A stretch of DNA of 64,000 bases, taken from positions 124,001-188,000 of the forward strand of contig NZ_JPRF03000043.1 in the NCBI RefSeq assembly GCF_001188955.3. The letters are read 5' to 3'. The stretch comes from Kitasatospora aureofaciens (GTDB lineage Bacteria; Actinomycetota; Actinomycetes; Streptomycetales; Streptomycetaceae). Below are positions 1 to 9,721 of this stretch, one piece after another. The position numbers were made by a program, and so were the translations under genes. Position 1 is the stretch's first letter, and every line of letters begins with the position of its first letter. The notes beneath the pieces are model-generated. The model made no database searches. It was given only the letters and a program-made list of their open reading frames with translations, and was not told where the DNA came from.

Positions 1-3000
1 CGGCCGGCCGCGCGGAGGGTTCGCACGCCTCGGGCGTGAGGAGGGCGAACAGCGAGGACGCCCGGCCGGCCGGGGGGATCCAGGTGTCCGGCGGGCCGGG
101 GATGACGCCGGTGCGCACGCGGCCGTGGGTAAGGAGCGCCGCGAGGGCCTGGAGCCCCTCGGAGGTGGGGATGGTCTGGTAGCCGCGGCTCGCGAAGCCG
201 GTGGCCACCCCGGTTTCCCCCCAGGGCCCCCAGTTCACGGCCAGCGTGGGCAGGTTCAGGGTGTTGCGCCAGGTGGCGAACGCGTCGAGCCAGGCGTTGG
301 CGGCCGAGTAGGCGCCCTGGCCCGGGTTGCCGAGCAGGGAGGCCATCGAGGAGTACAGGACGAACCAGTCGAGCGGCACTGCGGCCGTGGCCTCGTGGAG
401 ACGTCGGGCGCCAGTGACCTTGGGATGCCAGACGCGTTCGAGCTGCTCGTCGGTGATGTTGGACACTGCGGCGTCGTCGAGGACCATCGCCGCGTGGACG
501 ACACCGCGCAGCGTGCCGCCGTCGGCGGTGGCCGCTTCCACCAGTTGCTCGGCGACACCCGGCTGAGCGATGTCGCCGAGCACGACGGTGACCTCCGTCC
601 CCTGGTCGCGCAGTTCGGCGACGACGTGCCTGGTGTCGGCGGAGGGTGGTGTGCGTCCGTTGAGGACGAGCCGGGCGGCGCCCTGGTCCGCCAGCCAGCG
701 GGCCGTGGCGAGGCCGACCCCGCGCAGGCCCCCGGTGATGACGTAGGCGCCGTCGGCCCGCACCGGCGACGGCGCCTCGCGCAGTACGGCGGTGGTGGTG
801 CCCTCACCGGGTACGGTCAGGACCAGCTTGCCGATGTGCCCGGCGCCGGCCATGAGGCGGAAGGCGTCGGCAGCCCGTGCGAGTGGATAGGTCCGGCACG
901 GCAGCGGGGCGAGGGTGCCCCGGCCGAATTCGGCCATGACCTCGGCCATCAGCTCGGCGAAGGCGTCCGCGCGGTCACGCTGGAGTTCCGTCAGGTCGAC
1001 CGTGCTCATGGTGATGTTGTGCCGCAGCGGCGCGAGACCGAGCGGGGTGTCGGCCAGGATGTCGCGCACGCCAAGCTCGACGAACCTGCCGAAGGGGCGC
1101 AGCGTCTCCAGTCCCGCTCTGATGGCCGGTCCGGACAGGGAGTTGAGCACCACGTCGACACCGTCTCCGTCGGTGGCGGCGCGGGTCTGCTCGACGAAGT
1201 CCAGCGAGCGGGAGTCCATGACGTGCCGCAGGCCCATCTCGCGCAGGTACCGGCGCTTGTCCTCGCTGCCTGCGGTGGCGAGGACCTCGGCCCCCAGGTG
1301 CCGGGCGACCGTGATCGCGGCCAGTCCGGTTCCGCCGGTGGCGCTGTGGATCAGGACGCGTTCGCCGCCGGTGAGTCTGGCGACGTGGCGCAGGGCGTAC
1401 CAGGCGGTGAGGTAGGCGATGGGCAGCCCGGCGGCCTGCTCGGTGGACAGGCCCGCGGGGAGGGGAGCCACTGCGGTGGCGGGAAGGGTCGCGAAAGTGG
1501 CGAACAGGCCGCCCCGCACGTCGACGGCAAGGACGTCGTCGCCGGCGCGCAGGTGCCTGACTCCCGGTCCGACGGCGGTGACCACGCCGGCGGCTTCGAA
1601 GCCGATCCGGTGACCCGCTTCGTCGTCGGTGGCGAGCATGCCCATGGCGGTGAGCACGTCGCGGAAGTTCATGCCCGCGGCGTGCAGGCGCAGTTCGACC
1701 TCGCCGGGGCCCGGTGCACGTCGTGGCGTGGGGGTCAGGCGCAGGGCGTCGAGGTCACCGAGTGACCCCGCATGGAGCTGCAAGCGGTCGACGCCGTAAC
1801 TCACGGTGCGGGTGACGGCGGTGGCGCGTTCGGTGTCGGACAAAGGGGCGTACGCCAGCCGGGCGACGGTCCGGGTGTCCCCGCGCAGGGCGATCTCGTC
1901 CTCCGGGGGGTCGGTGAGGAGTTCGGCCGCGAGCCGGCTGAGGTCGACGTCGGCCGGGTCGGTGTCGATGAGGGTCGCCCGCAGTTCCGGGTGTTCGTGC
2001 GTCAGGACTCGCACCAGTCCGCGCAGAGCGCTCTGGGCAGGGTCGGCGGGTTGTCCCGGTTCCGGGTCGTGGGCGGAGCGGGTGACAGCGAACAGGCGGG
2101 TGGGGGCACTGCGCGAGATCGCGCTCTGTGCGACGGCGAGCAGGCGCCGGGTACGGCGCAGTGCCGTCGTGTCGGCGTCGTCCCCCGGAGCGGACGGCGC
2201 GCACAGGAAAACCACGGAGCACGGTCCGGACGAGGGGTTCCAGGTCCGGGCGAGGGCCTGCTTGAGAGGCTGGAGGGCGGTGCCGTCGAGAGGAACGTCG
2301 AAAACGGCGGTGCCTGTTCCGGCGAGCTGGAGCGCGTCCGCGAGTACGTGGGCGGATCCGTCCGCCTCACCGATGATGAGCCAGGATCCGGGGCGTGCCG
2401 GCTCGGTGGTGCGCCCGCGCGGGACGGGCTGCCAGGACGTCTCGAGGAACCACCGGTCGACGGTTTCATCGGCCCGCGCGCCGTGGCGCACGAAGCGCAG
2501 TGCCTCGATCTCGACGAGCGGGTTTCCTGCCCTGTCCAGCAGCCGCACGTCTCCGACGATGCTGTCCGCGGTGGTGTGGGTGAGCCGGGCGTGCGCGTAG
2601 TGGGCGTTCTCGGGAGCCGCGAGGATGCGTACGGCGTGCATCCCGACGGGCAGCACCAGGCCGTGGCCCGGTTCGTGGAGCAGGCCGGCGACGACGAGTT
2701 GGGCGCACAGGTCCAGGAGAACCGGGTGGATCCGTAGGCCGTGGGGGGCGGTCCCGGCCGGGTCCGGCACCGTCACACGCGCCCAGAAGCCGTCCGCCCG
2801 GTCGTTGGCGCGCAGTTCGGTGATACCGCTGAAGGCGGGGCCGTGCTCCAGACCCCGGGCGCGCAGGCTCGCGTACAGGGCCTGCGGATCCAGGACGACG
2901 GGGTGGTCGGCGGTCAGTGCGGCCACGGAGGCCGTCGGTGTCGGGGGGGAGGTGTCCAGCTGGCGCAGGACCGCGGTGGCCTGCCGGACCCAGGTGCCGC

Positions 3001-6000
3001 CCTCGTTCCGGCCGAAGACCTCGCAGTCCGCGCGGTCGGCGCTGGTGAGGGTCACGGTCGCGCCGACCGGTGTGTGGGCGTCGAGTCGCATCAGTTCGTG
3101 GAAGCGGATGTCCACCGCTTCGACGCCGTGCGCGGCGCCGGGGAAGACCTCGGCGCCCGCGGTCAGGGCCAGGGCGCAGTAGGCGGCGCCGGGCAGGACC
3201 GGTTGGCCGTGGACGCGGTGGTCGGCCATCCAGGGCAGGGCGTCGGTGCCGGTGTCGGCATGCCAGGTGTGGCGGGGTCGGTCGCCGGGCACCTCCGTGT
3301 GCGTTCCGGGCAGCGGTGCGGGGGTGCTCTCAGCCTGCCGGGAAACCGCCCGCGTCGGCGTGGTGTCGGTCCAGTGGGGCCGGCGGTCGAAGGTCAGCGC
3401 GGGTACGTCGGCCAGGCGACCTCCGGCGTGGAGGCGGGACCAGTCGACGCCGACTCCCGCACAGTGCAGGGCAGCGAGCTGGGTGAGGAAGGTGGTGGGT
3501 TCGTCCTCCCTCTTGCGCAGTGTCGGCAGGACCACGGGATCGTGGAGGAGGCCGCCCAGGGTCTGGGTGAGGGGGTGGGTGACCACGGGGTGGGGCGAGA
3601 CCTCGAGGTAGACCTGGTGGCGGTCGGCGGCGGCTGCGGCCACGGCAGCGCTGAAACGCACCGGTCTGCGCAGGTTGGCGCACCAGTAGGCGGCGTCGAA
3701 GAGCGGGGTGTCACGGGTGTCGTCCAGGACGGTGGTGTAGAAGGGAACAGCCGGCTGGCTGGGGGTGAGGTCGGCGAGCGCGGTGGCGAGGTCCGCGAGC
3801 AGCGGCTCGACCTGGGGGCAGTGCGATGCGACGTCGACGTCGATCGGGTGCGCCGCGATCCCACGGGCCTGCCAGGCGGCGGTCAGGTGCCGAACGGCGG
3901 CCGTTGTGCCGGCTATCACGGTGGAATCGGACGCCGCGACGACGGCCACCGACACCGTGCCGGCGTCGAGGGCGGCGAGCTCGTTCTCGACGGTTGCGCT
4001 GTCGAGGCCCACGCTCGCCATGGCGCCGGCTCCGGCGATCCGGGTGAGGAGAGCCGAGCGCCGGCAGATGACGCGGACGCCGTCGGCCAGGCTCAGTGCC
4101 CCGGTGGTGACGGCGGCCGCGACTTCGCCCATGGAGTGACCGATGACGGCAGCCGGTTCGACACCGTGGTCGCGCCAGGCGGCGGCCAGGGCGACCTGCA
4201 GGGCGAACAGTGCGGGTTGCACGCGGCCGCAGCCGCTGACGTGCTCCCGGTCGCGGACGGCGCGCAGGACGGAGAAGCCGGTCTCAGCGGTGATCAGCTC
4301 ATCGGCCTCGGCCAGGGCCCGGGCGAAGGCCGGCTCGTGCCGGAGCAGGCTGTGCCCCATGCCCCGCCACTGCGAGCCCTGACCGGAGAACACCCAGACG
4401 GGGCGGCGGCTGACGCCCGCGCCGACGTGACCGCGCACGACGCCCGGGTGGGCTCGACCGGCTTCGAAGGAACGCAGGGCGTGGATCACGTCACTGCGGG
4501 AATCGGCCACCACGCCGAGCCGGCCGTGCCCCGGGGAACGGCGCAGGGCGAGGGTGTGGGCCACGTCCCGCAGAGGGGTGGTGCTGCCCTCGGTCTCCAG
4601 CCAGTGAGCCAGGCGCGCGGCGGCGGTGGGAAGAGCGTTCTGTGAGCCGGCGGCCAGGAGGAAGACGTGGGGTGCGGTGGTTCGCTCCGCTGGTGACGGT
4701 CCGTCCGCGACGCTGTCGGCCGTGGCGGGGCAGGCGCCGGCGGCGGGGCCTGCGGGGAGAACGGCGGCGGCGCGGCGGACGGCGGAGGCCTGTTCGAGGA
4801 TCACGTGGGCGTTGGTCCCGGAGAATCCGAAGGAGGACACTGCGGCCAGTCGCGAGATCGTCCGGGTGGGCCAGGCCGCCAGGTCGGTGGGGACGAACAG
4901 GCGGGTGCCCTCGGCGCTGATGGCCGGATTCCACCGGGTGAAGTGCAGATTGGGCGGGACGAGCCCGCGCTGGAGGCAGAGCACCGCCTTGATCAAGCCG
5001 ATGACGCCGGCGGCCGGTTCCAGGTGGCCCAGGTTCGTCTTCACCGAGCCCAGCGCACAGCGTCCCTGTCCCACGCCGTAGACCGCGGCCAGGCTGGAGA
5101 ACTCGACGGGATCTCCGACGGGGGTCCCGGTGCCGTGCGTCTCCACCAGGCCCACGTCGCGCGGGTCGGTCCCGGCTCGCGCGAGGGCCTGGTGGTAGAG
5201 GGCCTGCTGGGCTACGACGGATGGCGAGGCGAGGACGTCGGAGCGGCCGTCCTGGTTGACCGCGGAGCCGCGCACCAGGGCGAGGATGCGATCGTCGTCC
5301 CTCAGCGCGTCGTCCAGGCGCTTGAGGACGACGACGCCGCAGCCTTCGCCGCGTACGAAGCCGTCCGCGGCTGCGTCGAAGGTCCGGCAGCGGCCGGTGG
5401 GCGAGAGCATCCCCATGCGGGCGAAGGACATCGTCGTCCGGGCGCCGAGCATGAGGGTGACGCCACCGGCCAGCGCGAGGTCGCACTCCTGGTTCCGCAG
5501 GGCCTGACAGGCCAGGTGGATGGCCACGAGAGAGGACGAGCACGCGGTGTCCAGTGCCACGCAGGGGCCCTGTAGTCCCAGCAGGTAGGAGATGCGCCCC
5601 GGGGCGACGCAGTGCCCGTTCGTCAGGATCGCGCCCTCCAGCTCTTGGGGCTGGCCCGCGAGGGATTCCATGTAGTCGGTGTAGCTCAAGCCCGAGAACA
5701 GCCCCGTCCGGGTTCCCGCCAGCCGCTCCGGGGGCAGTCCGGCGTGTTCGAGCGCCTCCCAGGTCACTTCGAGCAGCAGCCGGTGCTGGGGGTCCAGGAC
5801 GTCGGCCTCCTTGCCGGAGACTCCGAAGAAGTCGGCGTCAAAACCGGCGACGTCGCCCAGGAACCCTCCCTGCAGCGGTATCGGCCCGGCTGCTGGAGGC
5901 GAGCCCGGGGTCATGCGCTCCGCACGGCTCGTCGGTGGTGCGCCGACCGCGTCCTGGCCGGCTTCGAGCAGCCGCCACAGCGCGGCGGGCGAGTCGATGT

Positions 6001-6076
6001 CGTGGGGAAGGCGGCATCCCATGCCGATGACGGCGATGTGCGCGTCAGCGGTGGTCGGGTTCTCTGCGTGGCCCAT
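1..6076 (-). CDS. Highly reducing type I polyketide synthase, KS-AT-DH-ER-KR (3' end beyond window)
   Basis: Builds a polyketide or branched fatty-acyl chain with full beta-carbon reduction; cytosolic. Start ATG follows AGGAGA at good spacing. Domains in order: KS (about residues 15-435) with DTACSSS Cys near 177 and both His (THGTGT near 312, NLGH near 350); AT with GHSMGE Ser near 649 and VASH near 749; DH with HxxxGxxxxP near 950 and a matching HPVLLD Asp; ER with AGMNFRD near 1467 and SATGGTGL NADPH loop near 1577; KR with ITGGLRGVG near 1780 and YSAAN near 1920. All catalytic residues I can see are intact. The expected ACP would lie left of position 1. VASH leans toward methylmalonyl-CoA, but GHSMGE is neither the usual malonyl nor methylmalonyl form, so the extender is undecided. 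The order resembles mycocerosic-acid-synthase-type iterative PKSs (inference). Lies 68 bp after the stand-alone KS gene, probably one operon. Confidence 0.95.
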   Translation of the reverse strand, partial: MGHAENPTTADAHIAVIGMGCRLPHDIDSPAALWRLLEAGQDAVGAPPTSRAERMTPGSPPAAGPIPLQGGFLGDVAGFDADFFGVSGKEADVLDPQHRLLLEVTWEALEHAGLPPERLAGTRTGLFSGLSYTDYMESLAGQPQELEGAILTNGHCVAPGRISYLLGLQGPCVALDTACSSSLVAIHLACQALRNQECDLALAGGVTLMLGARTTMSFARMGMLSPTGRCRTFDAAADGFVRGEGCGVVVLKRLDDALRDDDRILALVRGSAVNQDGRSDVLASPSVVAQQALYHQALARAGTDPRDVGLVETHGTGTPVGDPVEFSSLAAVYGVGQGRCALGSVKTNLGHLEPAAGVIGLIKAVLCLQRGLVPPNLHFTRWNPAISAEGTRLFVPTDLAAWPTRTISRLAAVSSFGFSGTNAHVILEQASAVRRAAAVLPAGPAAGACPATADSVADGPSPAERTTAPHVFLLAAGSQNALPTAAARLAHWLETEGSTTPLRDVAHTLALRRSPGHGRLGVVADSRSDVIHALRSFEAGRAHPGVVRGHVGAGVSRRPVWVFSGQGSQWRGMGHSLLRHEPAFARALAEADELITAETGFSVLRAVRDREHVSGCGRVQPALFALQVALAAAWRDHGVEPAAVIGHSMGEVAAAVTTGALSLADGVRVICRRSALLTRIAGAGAMASVGLDSATVENELAALDAGTVSVAVVAASDSTVIAGTTAAVRHLTAAWQARGIAAHPIDVDVASHCPQVEPLLADLATALADLTPSQPAVPFYTTVLDDTRDTPLFDAAYWCANLRRPVRFSAAVAAAAADRHQVYLEVSPHPVVTHPLTQTLGGLLHDPVVLPTLRKREDEPTTFLTQLAALHCAGVGVDWSRLHAGGRLADVPALTFDRRPHWTDTTPTRAVSRQAESTPAPLPGTHTEVPGDRPRHTWHADTGTDALPWMADHRVHGQPVLPGAAYCALALTAGAEVFPGAAHGVEAVDIRFHELMRLDAHTPVGATVTLTSADRADCEVFGRNEGGTWVRQATAVLRQLDTSPPTPTASVAALTADHPVVLDPQALYASLRARGLEHGPAFSGITELRANDRADGFWARVTVPDPAGTAPHGLRIHPVLLDLCAQLVVAGLLHEPGHGLVLPVGMHAVRILAAPENAHYAHARLTHTTADSIVGDVRLLDRAGNPLVEIEALRFVRHGARADETVDRWFLETSWQPVPRGRTTEPARPGSWLIIGEADGSAHVLADALQLAGTGTAVFDVPLDGTALQPLKQALARTWNPSSGPCSVVFLCAPSAPGDDADTTALRRTRRLLAVAQSAISRSAPTRLFAVTRSAHDPEPGQPADPAQSALRGLVRVLTHEHPELRATLIDTDPADVDLSRLAAELLTDPPEDEIALRGDTRTVARLAYAPLSDTERATAVTRTVSYGVDRLQLHAGSLGDLDALRLTPTPRRAPGPGEVELRLHAAGMNFRDVLTAMGMLATDDEAGHRIGFEAAGVVTAVGPGVRHLRAGDDVLAVDVRGGLFATFATLPATAVAPLPAGLSTEQAAGLPIAYLTAWYALRHVARLTGGERVLIHSATGGTGLAAITVARHLGAEVLATAGSEDKRRYLREMGLRHVMDSRSLDFVEQTRAATDGDGVDVVLNSLSGPAIRAGLETLRPFGRFVELGVRDILADTPLGLAPLRHNITMSTVDLTELQRDRADAFAELMAEVMAEFGRGTLAPLPCRTYPLARAADAFRLMAGAGHIGKLVLTVPGEGTTTAVLREAPSPVRADGAYVITGGLRGVGLATARWLADQGAARLVLNGRTPPSADTRHVVAELRDQGTEVTVVLGDIAQPGVAEQLVEAATADGGTLRGVVHAAMVLDDAAVSNITDEQLERVWHPKVTGARRLHEATAAVPLDWFVLYSSMASLLGNPGQGAYSAANAWLDAFATWRNTLNLPTLAVNWGPWGETGVATGFASRGYQTIPTSEGLQALAALLTHGRVRTGVIPGPPDTWIPPAGRASSLFALLTPEACEPSARPA

Positions 6077-6144
6077 CACTGGTCTCCTGTGCTAACGGGA
6101 TGGAAGCACTCGTCGTCCCGGCTCTGCGGTCGGTGGCGTGGGGG

Positions 6145-7485
6145 TCAGCCGGCGTCCGAACTGCCCAGCAGGATCGCGCTCTTGACGCCTCCGATCTGGT
6201 AGTTGAGGGTGAGCGCGTAGTCGAACTCGATGAGCCGGGTGTGGACGCCGGGGACGGGGTCGAAGCAGACGTTGTCGGCCGGCTCCTCGCAGTTCGCGGT
6301 GGGGCACACCTCGCCCTGTTCCAACATCAGGAGGGTCAGCGCGACACCCAGAGCGCCCGCCGGGGCGCCGTTGTGGCCGAAGCAGGCTTCCTGGGAGGTC
6401 ATGAGGAGGTCGGCGACGCCGTCTCCGTAGAGCTGCTTGGCCGCGTTCGCCTCGAAAGCGGTCACGACGACGTCGCCGTCGCTTCCGCCGTGGATGTAGG
6501 GAATCTGGCCGACGTCCCACCGGTCGCCGAGGCACTTGCGCACGGCGGCGACCAGCGAGGCGCCGTTCTCGTCGCTCGCGAGGGGATTGGACAGGCCGTC
6601 GCGGGTCATACCGTGTGACAGGACCTGGCCATAGGTGTACGCCCCGCGCTGCTCGGCGCGGCTGCGGCTTTCCAGCACCAGGGTCACCGAGCCCTCTCCG
6701 TGGTTCACGCAGTCGGCCCGCCGGTCGTACGGCCGCATGACCCGGTCGAAGGCCGGGAGCAGTTCGGGCATGCCGTCCACGCGGATGGAGTCGTAGGCGC
6801 GCTGGGCTCCGTGCAGCAGGCGTTGAACGTTCTGGATCACGTCCACGCCGAAGACGTCGACGCCGGTGACGACGGCGAGGTCGATGTCACCGTCGGCGAT
6901 CATGCGGCGGGCGTTGCCGATCTGGACGGCGGAGGACGCGCAGCCGCACGAGACGGTGAAGCAGGGGCCGGTCGTGCGCATCAGCGCCCCCTGGACCAGT
7001 GCCACGTCGGAAGGGGTGAGCCCCTGCTGAGCCCGGACGAACAGCTCCATCGCCTCGTGCGGGGCGGTGGTGCGCGCGTCGGCGTGCAGGACTTCGAGGT
7101 AGCTGGCGACGTTGGCGTCGATGCCGCCACGCCCGACCAGGACGGCCGCGTCGCTCAGATCACCTCCTCGGATGCTCAGTTGAGCGTCCGCACAGGCTTC
7201 CACGAGGGACACCAGACCGTAGCGGTGGGCGTTGGTGTAGTGCTTGGAGAAGATGCCCGGCAGGTCCGGCAGGCGCTCGGCGAACGCCGCGTCCGGTAGG
7301 TCGACGGAGCCGTAGTACACGCCGTGGTGCTTCAGGCACGAGCGGCCGTTGGCGGCCACGTCCCAGACCTCGCCCACGGTGAACAGCGGCCCCTCGTCGC
7401 CCGGCAGGCAGAACCCCATGCCGGTGACCATCGTGTCCCGGGCACCGCGGTCCCCTCGCGGGCGGGCGGGGTAACGCCCGCTCAC
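6145..7485 (-). CDS. Stand-alone beta-ketoacyl synthase
   Basis: A discrete ketosynthase of about 446 residues, placed just upstream of the PKS. Motifs visible: N-terminal VTGMGF strand, nucleophile Cys in SCGCASSA, first His in YIHGGSDGD, second His in CFGHNGAPAGA. The Lys usual before the second His (STKxxxGH) is replaced: the sequence is TSQEACFGH. That argues for an unusual substrate or weakened condensation, though the Cys-His-His triad remains. Start is uncertain: GTG 7485 has no clear ribosome site, and ATG 7431 also begins a plausible KS fold. Operon position suggests it supplies a starter or an extra condensation for the PKS (inference). It is not obviously a KSIII or a chain-length factor. 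Confidence 0.85.
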   Translation of the reverse strand: MSGRYPARPRGDRGARDTMVTGMGFCLPGDEGPLFTVGEVWDVAANGRSCLKHHGVYYGSVDLPDAAFAERLPDLPGIFSKHYTNAHRYGLVSLVEACADAQLSIRGGDLSDAAVLVGRGGIDANVASYLEVLHADARTTAPHEAMELFVRAQQGLTPSDVALVQGALMRTTGPCFTVSCGCASSAVQIGNARRMIADGDIDLAVVTGVDVFGVDVIQNVQRLLHGAQRAYDSIRVDGMPELLPAFDRVMRPYDRRADCVNHGEGSVTLVLESRSRAEQRGAYTYGQVLSHGMTRDGLSNPLASDENGASLVAAVRKCLGDRWDVGQIPYIHGGSDGDVVVTAFEANAAKQLYGDGVADLLMTSQEACFGHNGAPAGALGVALTLLMLEQGEVCPTANCEEPADNVCFDPVPGVHTRLIEFDYALTLNYQIGGVKSAILLGSSDAG

Positions 7486-7652
7486 GACGCACACCCGGGA
7501 GTGCGGGACGAACGCTCATTCCGTACCGGTGCGGGAAGGCTGCTGATCATGGCTCACCTCGGGGTGTGGGGATGGGTGTGGCATCGGGCAGCGCTTGCAG
7601 CGGTGTGCTCGCCCGATGTCGGAGTCGGGGGCCGGGGGACGGCGGTGGGAGG

Positions 7653-7871
7653 CTACTCGGCGATGGCGGTCCGGTACGACCACTGGTAGACGGGCATCAG
7701 CACGCCGCCGACATCCTTGAAGTCCTGCGTGAGAGCGAAGTGCTCATAACCGTTCCAGCGGGGAATCTTCAACCGATCCTCCGCGCTTCCGGATTCCACT
7801 TCATGGATCTCAGGAATATCACTCGGACCGCCCCTGAGGAAGACAAGAAGAGAATAGGACGTGACACTCAC
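7653..7871 (-). CDS. Small DUF5988-like protein
   Basis: A 72-residue acidic protein with GTG start. It has FLRGGPSDIPEI near the N-terminus, PRWNGYEHF in the middle and a YQWSYRTAIAE tail. From memory this matches the DUF5988 family of small Streptomyces proteins, often beside biosynthetic genes; function is unknown. It has no signal peptide or membrane segment. It lies about 170 bp upstream of the KS on the same strand, so it may lead the PKS operon. GC is lower than in the PKS. Confidence 0.7.
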   Translation of the reverse strand: MSVTSYSLLVFLRGGPSDIPEIHEVESGSAEDRLKIPRWNGYEHFALTQDFKDVGGVLMPVYQWSYRTAIAE

Positions 7872-8491
7872 CTTACCCGCGGACGACTCATCGGAAACCA
7901 GAGTGGGACATTAGGCAACCTGACGGTCGCGCACACCCTGAATACCCACACACGGACCGACTAACCCCTCACATCCAAACAATGCACGCATCGCCCTAGC
8001 GGCACTCCCCCACCTCACAACACGGACCACCTGCACGCCAGAAGGCCGTGATTATATCCAAATAGAGCACATCCAAGAATCATCAGTCGACAATAAATAC
8101 GAACACTTCCAAACGCTTGCGATATTACCCCTCAAGGCACAAAGTTGCAGCTCAGAGCCGTGCCCCGAGCCAGTAGTCGGCAGACTGGCCCTCGACCGAC
8201 GGATAGCCTCGACGCCCCACTCCGACTAGATCTTGCAATCCGCCCTCACGCACCCGTGAGGGTTACTTCCGGTGCTCACTTAAAGTACCCAGAGGCAAGA
8301 CCTCTGACCTTATCCGACCTGTCGAAAGAGGCGCCGAAGAGATTGCACGCCCCGCGACCCACAAATGCCCCACGTTCAGCAAATACCCTATTGCCACCGG
8401 ATGGCGCCCGAATCTACCGTGAGGAAAACGTCCCGCCGACGAGACCAAGAGGATCTTGTCCGGCGGCCGGAAGTCGGAAAAGAGGAATCCT
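7872..8491. promoter_or_regulatory. AT-rich divergent promoter region
   Basis: About 620 bp without a supportable gene, between the minus-strand PKS operon and the plus-strand TIG gene. GC falls well below the neighbours, most clearly at 8040-8130. The right part (about 8270-8491) aligns with the region upstream of the second copy of this TIG gene (39281-39510, minus strand): shared pieces include GTGCTCAC then TAAA, CCCTATTG and CTACCGTGAGGAAAACG. That conservation marks it as the TIG promoter/leader; no exact -10/-35 is assigned. Confidence 0.5.
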
Positions 8492-8992
8492 ATGTCCCCG
8501 ATTCTCCTCGCACTCGTCCCCTCGCAGGGTCCGACGACCGGAGGCAACCCCGTCCTCCTGGTCGGCACCGGATTGACCGGGGCCACCGCGGTCCTGTTCG
8601 GCACCACCCCCGCGCTCAGCTTCACCGTCCAGTTCGACGGCGCCATCACGGCGGTCGCCCCGCCCGGGACCGGCACCGTGCCGGTCAAGGTGGTCACGCC
8701 GGCCGGCACCAGCAACACCCTCAGCTACACCTACCAGCTGCCGGCCCCGCCGACCATCCTCGCGCTCGTGCCTCCGATCGGCCTGGCCGTGGGTGGCCTG
8801 CCCGTCCTCATCGTGGGGCACGGCCTGTCCGGCGCGACGGCGGTCCTGTTCGGTACCACCCCCGCCACGAACTTCACCGTGCTGGGCGACGGCGCCATCC
8901 TGGCCGTCTCCCCGCCCGGAACCGGAACCGTCCCCGTCACGGTGATCACGCCGGCCGGCACCAGCAACGGCGCCTCCTACACCTACCTGTAG
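8492..8992 (+). CDS. Two-repeat IPT/TIG domain protein (cassette copy A)
   Basis: 166 residues made almost only of two IPT/TIG immunoglobulin-like beta-sandwich repeats (about 3-83 and 86-166). Each runs from ALVPxxGxxxGG, through GATAVLFGTTPA, to PGTGTVPVxVxTPAGTSN and SYTY. ATG follows an AAGAGGA site. There is no signal peptide, anchor or sorting motif, unusual for TIG proteins, which normally sit on surface or secreted proteins. It is almost identical to the minus-strand gene at 38780-39280: I count two residue changes (T/S and A/S) plus ATG versus GTG start. A strong hairpin follows 46 bp after the stop. Function unknown; a binding or structural module is likely. Confidence 0.9.
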   Translation: MSPILLALVPSQGPTTGGNPVLLVGTGLTGATAVLFGTTPALSFTVQFDGAITAVAPPGTGTVPVKVVTPAGTSNTLSYTYQLPAPPTILALVPPIGLAVGGLPVLIVGHGLSGATAVLFGTTPATNFTVLGDGAILAVSPPGTGTVPVTVITPAGTSNGASYTYL

Positions 8993-9038
8993 GACGGGGG
9001 CCGAACCGCCGCCGTCCGTAGGGGGGATGCGGCGGGGA

Positions 9039-9080
9039 AACAGTGAGCTCCGGCAGCAGAAGCTGCCGGAGCTCACTGTT
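9039..9080. terminator. Perfect 19-bp stem hairpin, bidirectional terminator
   Basis: A 19-bp perfect stem with a 4-base loop, just after the TIG gene and ahead of genes converging from the right. The same stem with a different loop recurs at 38692-38733 beside the second copy. No strong T-run, as is usual in high-GC actinomycetes. Confidence 0.8.
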
Positions 9081-9511
9081 CGTCGGGCAGGACCTGCGGG
9101 ACACCTCGTCCGCGCGGTTCCGAACGCCGTGGCCGTCCACCCAGTACTGCAACCGCAGTCATGGGGGGGCGGCCTCGGCGTTCGTCATGGCTGTGGCGTG
9201 TGCGGGCCTGACTGCGGCGGCACCAGTACGACCGACGCGGATGATGGGCCGCGGTGAGGTGGCGAGGGTGGAGGAGCAGGCCGATGAGGCGGCGGACGGG
9301 GACGGACAGCGGTACCGGGCCGTTACGGCCGGGTCTGGAGCGCCCTTTGCCAGCTTGTGTGCCCGGATGGCGGTCCGGCAGGAGAGGACGGCCGCGGAAG
9401 CGGAGGCGCCGGGACGGGCAACGGTGCTGCTCGTGCCTTCGTGCGGAAAGGGGAAGGCGGCCGGTCGAAGCGCCGACCGCCTTCGGTGCGCCCCGGTGCC
9501 GGGCGCCCGTG
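9081..9511. other. No gene supported
   Basis: 430 bp between converging transcription units. The open frames here lack ribosome sites and resemble no family I know. Confidence 0.5.
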
Positions 9512-9667
9512 TCACCGGCTGACGACGGTGATCGTTCCGGCATCGCCTTCTCGGCGCTGTGCGGCCAGGGCTTCCTGGTAGGTGACGTACTGGCGAACGG
9601 TGCCGTCAGGCAGGATCAGCTGGTAGACGACGGTTTGCGGTGATCCTCCGCCGCAGTTGCAGGCCAT
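9512..9667 (-). CDS. Small CNCGGG protein, copy A (phage-like)
   Basis: 51 residues, ATG preceded by GGAAAGGACA. It begins with MACNCGGGSP and continues with a predicted beta-rich stretch (VVYQLILPDGTVRQYVTYQE) and a short helix. The N-terminal CxCGGG plus a ...PDGT...Y... body recalls small proteins in actinobacteriophage genomes (DUF7196-like, from memory). The paired cysteines could bind metal. Third gene after the Ig-like and DUF1360-like genes; the same order occurs at 40103-42403. Confidence 0.75.
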   Translation of the reverse strand: MACNCGGGSPQTVVYQLILPDGTVRQYVTYQEALAAQRREGDAGTITVVSR

Positions 9668-9721
9668 GGTTCAGTGTCCTTTCCGGATGCTGGGTTCGGG
9701 CTTCTAGAGAGGGGGCGTTGG

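Noticed and set aside
125..1765. Long plus-strand frames opposite the PKS
   Set aside because: They mirror a clearly coding minus-strand PKS with all domain motifs; Gly/Arg/Val-rich shadow composition.
8140..8576. Plus-strand frame overlapping the TIG promoter
   Set aside because: No ribosome site; runs out of frame into the TIG gene; low-GC promoter-like sequence.
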